A stretch of 64,000 nt of DNA, taken from the NCBI RefSeq assembly GCF_000144625.1, contig NC_014376.1:930001-994000 (forward strand). The letters are read 5' to 3'. The DNA is from [Clostridium] saccharolyticum WM1 (GTDB taxonomy: Bacteria > Bacillota > Clostridia > Lachnospirales > Lachnospiraceae). Below are positions 63,683 to 64,000 of the stretch, in pieces (within the stretch, counting starts at the first letter, position 1; every line of letters begins with the position of its first letter). The notes below the pieces were generated by a model, which saw nothing but the letters and a program-made list of their open reading frames with translations, was not told the origin of the DNA and ran no database searches. The translations under genes and the position numbers were made by a program.

Positions 63683-64000
63683 TATATCCCTCCTCCCGGG
63701 AAAAGTTGATAAAAGACCAGACCTAATATTCCGGAGCATGTCATAACAAGGATAGGGTTTGGTTTCCACCTGCGCAATACAGTGATTGCACTTAAAAATA
63801 TGAAAACGGCCACCCAGTCAGTCCTGGGAATGGAGATGATTCCATCATCTCCCCAAAACGATGAAAGCAGCAAGGTCACGCCGGCACTGGCGATCATGGC
63901 CACCACGGCGGGCCGCAGCCCGGAAAGAATTCCCTGGACCATTGTAAGGGACCTGTATTTATAATAGATATGGGCCAATACCGTCACTATGATACAGGAA
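63682..64000 (-). CDS. Chromate transporter family protein (C-terminal part; start outside window)
   Basis: 106 residues visible; the frame is open to the right edge (upstream residues continue SCIIVTVLAHIYYKYRSL). VQGILSGLRPAVVAMIASAG is the conserved ChrA signature, followed by three membrane segments. ChrA proteins export chromate or related anions, or act in pairs of short subunits. Here the second half or a short subunit is seen. It ends with a TAATG overlap with the next gene. Confidence 0.8.
   Translation of the reverse strand, partial: SCIIVTVLAHIYYKYRSLTMVQGILSGLRPAVVAMIASAGVTLLLSSFWGDDGIISIPRTDWVAVFIFLSAITVLRRWKPNPILVMTCSGILGLVFYQLFPGGGI

Overview
The window looks like the chromosome of a spore-forming, low-to-mid GC Firmicute of class Clostridia, most likely Lachnospiraceae (Lacrimispora / Clostridium cluster XIVa type). 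This is inferred from gene content and order: gpr-spoIIP-lepA-hemW, hrcA-grpE-dnaK-dnaJ with a CIRCE operator, prmA-rsmE, a cysteine desulfurase-thiI pair, ireB-ruvX-DUF1292-fur, era-recO-glyS, and pyruvate phosphate dikinase. No tRNA, rRNA, CRISPR array or insertion sequence was seen.

Layout. 1-2972 is the end of a phage or phage-tail-like late module: tail fibre (cut by the left edge), two small proteins, XkdX, holin and an amidase endolysin. A CPBP membrane protease and an AT-rich tandem repeat follow. 4466-15306 is a sugar operon: a LacI regulator with two matching operators, a CUT1 ABC importer without its ATPase, a fused GH65 phosphorylase/beta-phosphoglucomutase, a GH63-like hydrolase and a GH13 oligo-1,6-glucosidase. 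Together they would import an alpha-glucoside and split it by phosphorolysis and hydrolysis. 15369-21565 holds rpsT (minus) and the sporulation/translation genes gpr, spoIIP, lepA and hemW. Two minus-strand 3D-domain cell-wall proteins follow, then the heat-shock operon (23419-28431).

28471-45610 is mostly housekeeping: TauE exporter, prmA, rsmE, cysteine desulfurase, thiI, an HPr-like protein without the active His, mtaB, ireB, ruvX, fur, rnj, an MltG-like fragment, trmR and a U32 peptidase (trhP-like). A distinct two-gene unit, SatD plus DUF3307 (42617-44318), has its own consensus promoter. 45631-52733 carries an M16C peptidase, era, recO, a lipoprotein and glyS. 52878-58559 (minus) is a cupin and a BmpA-type nucleoside ABC importer. 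58796-63020 has a MATE pump and ppdK. The right edge has a LURP-one-like protein and a cut-off chromate transporter, both minus.

The most unusual material is between genes. Three repeat families, each predicted to fold as RNA and showing compensating base changes between copies, sit just upstream of housekeeping genes: R1, about 51-53 bp, in tandem before rsmE and era and degenerate elsewhere; R2, about 155-176 bp, before the M16C peptidase and before the lipoprotein-glyS pair, the latter behind a clear promoter; and R3, about 83-93 bp, on either side of ruvX-DUF1292. The SatD-DUF3307 pair is the best candidate for an undescribed protein system: SatD carries motifs that look like a class III nucleotide cyclase (palm) fold, and its translationally coupled partner is a multi-pass membrane protein.
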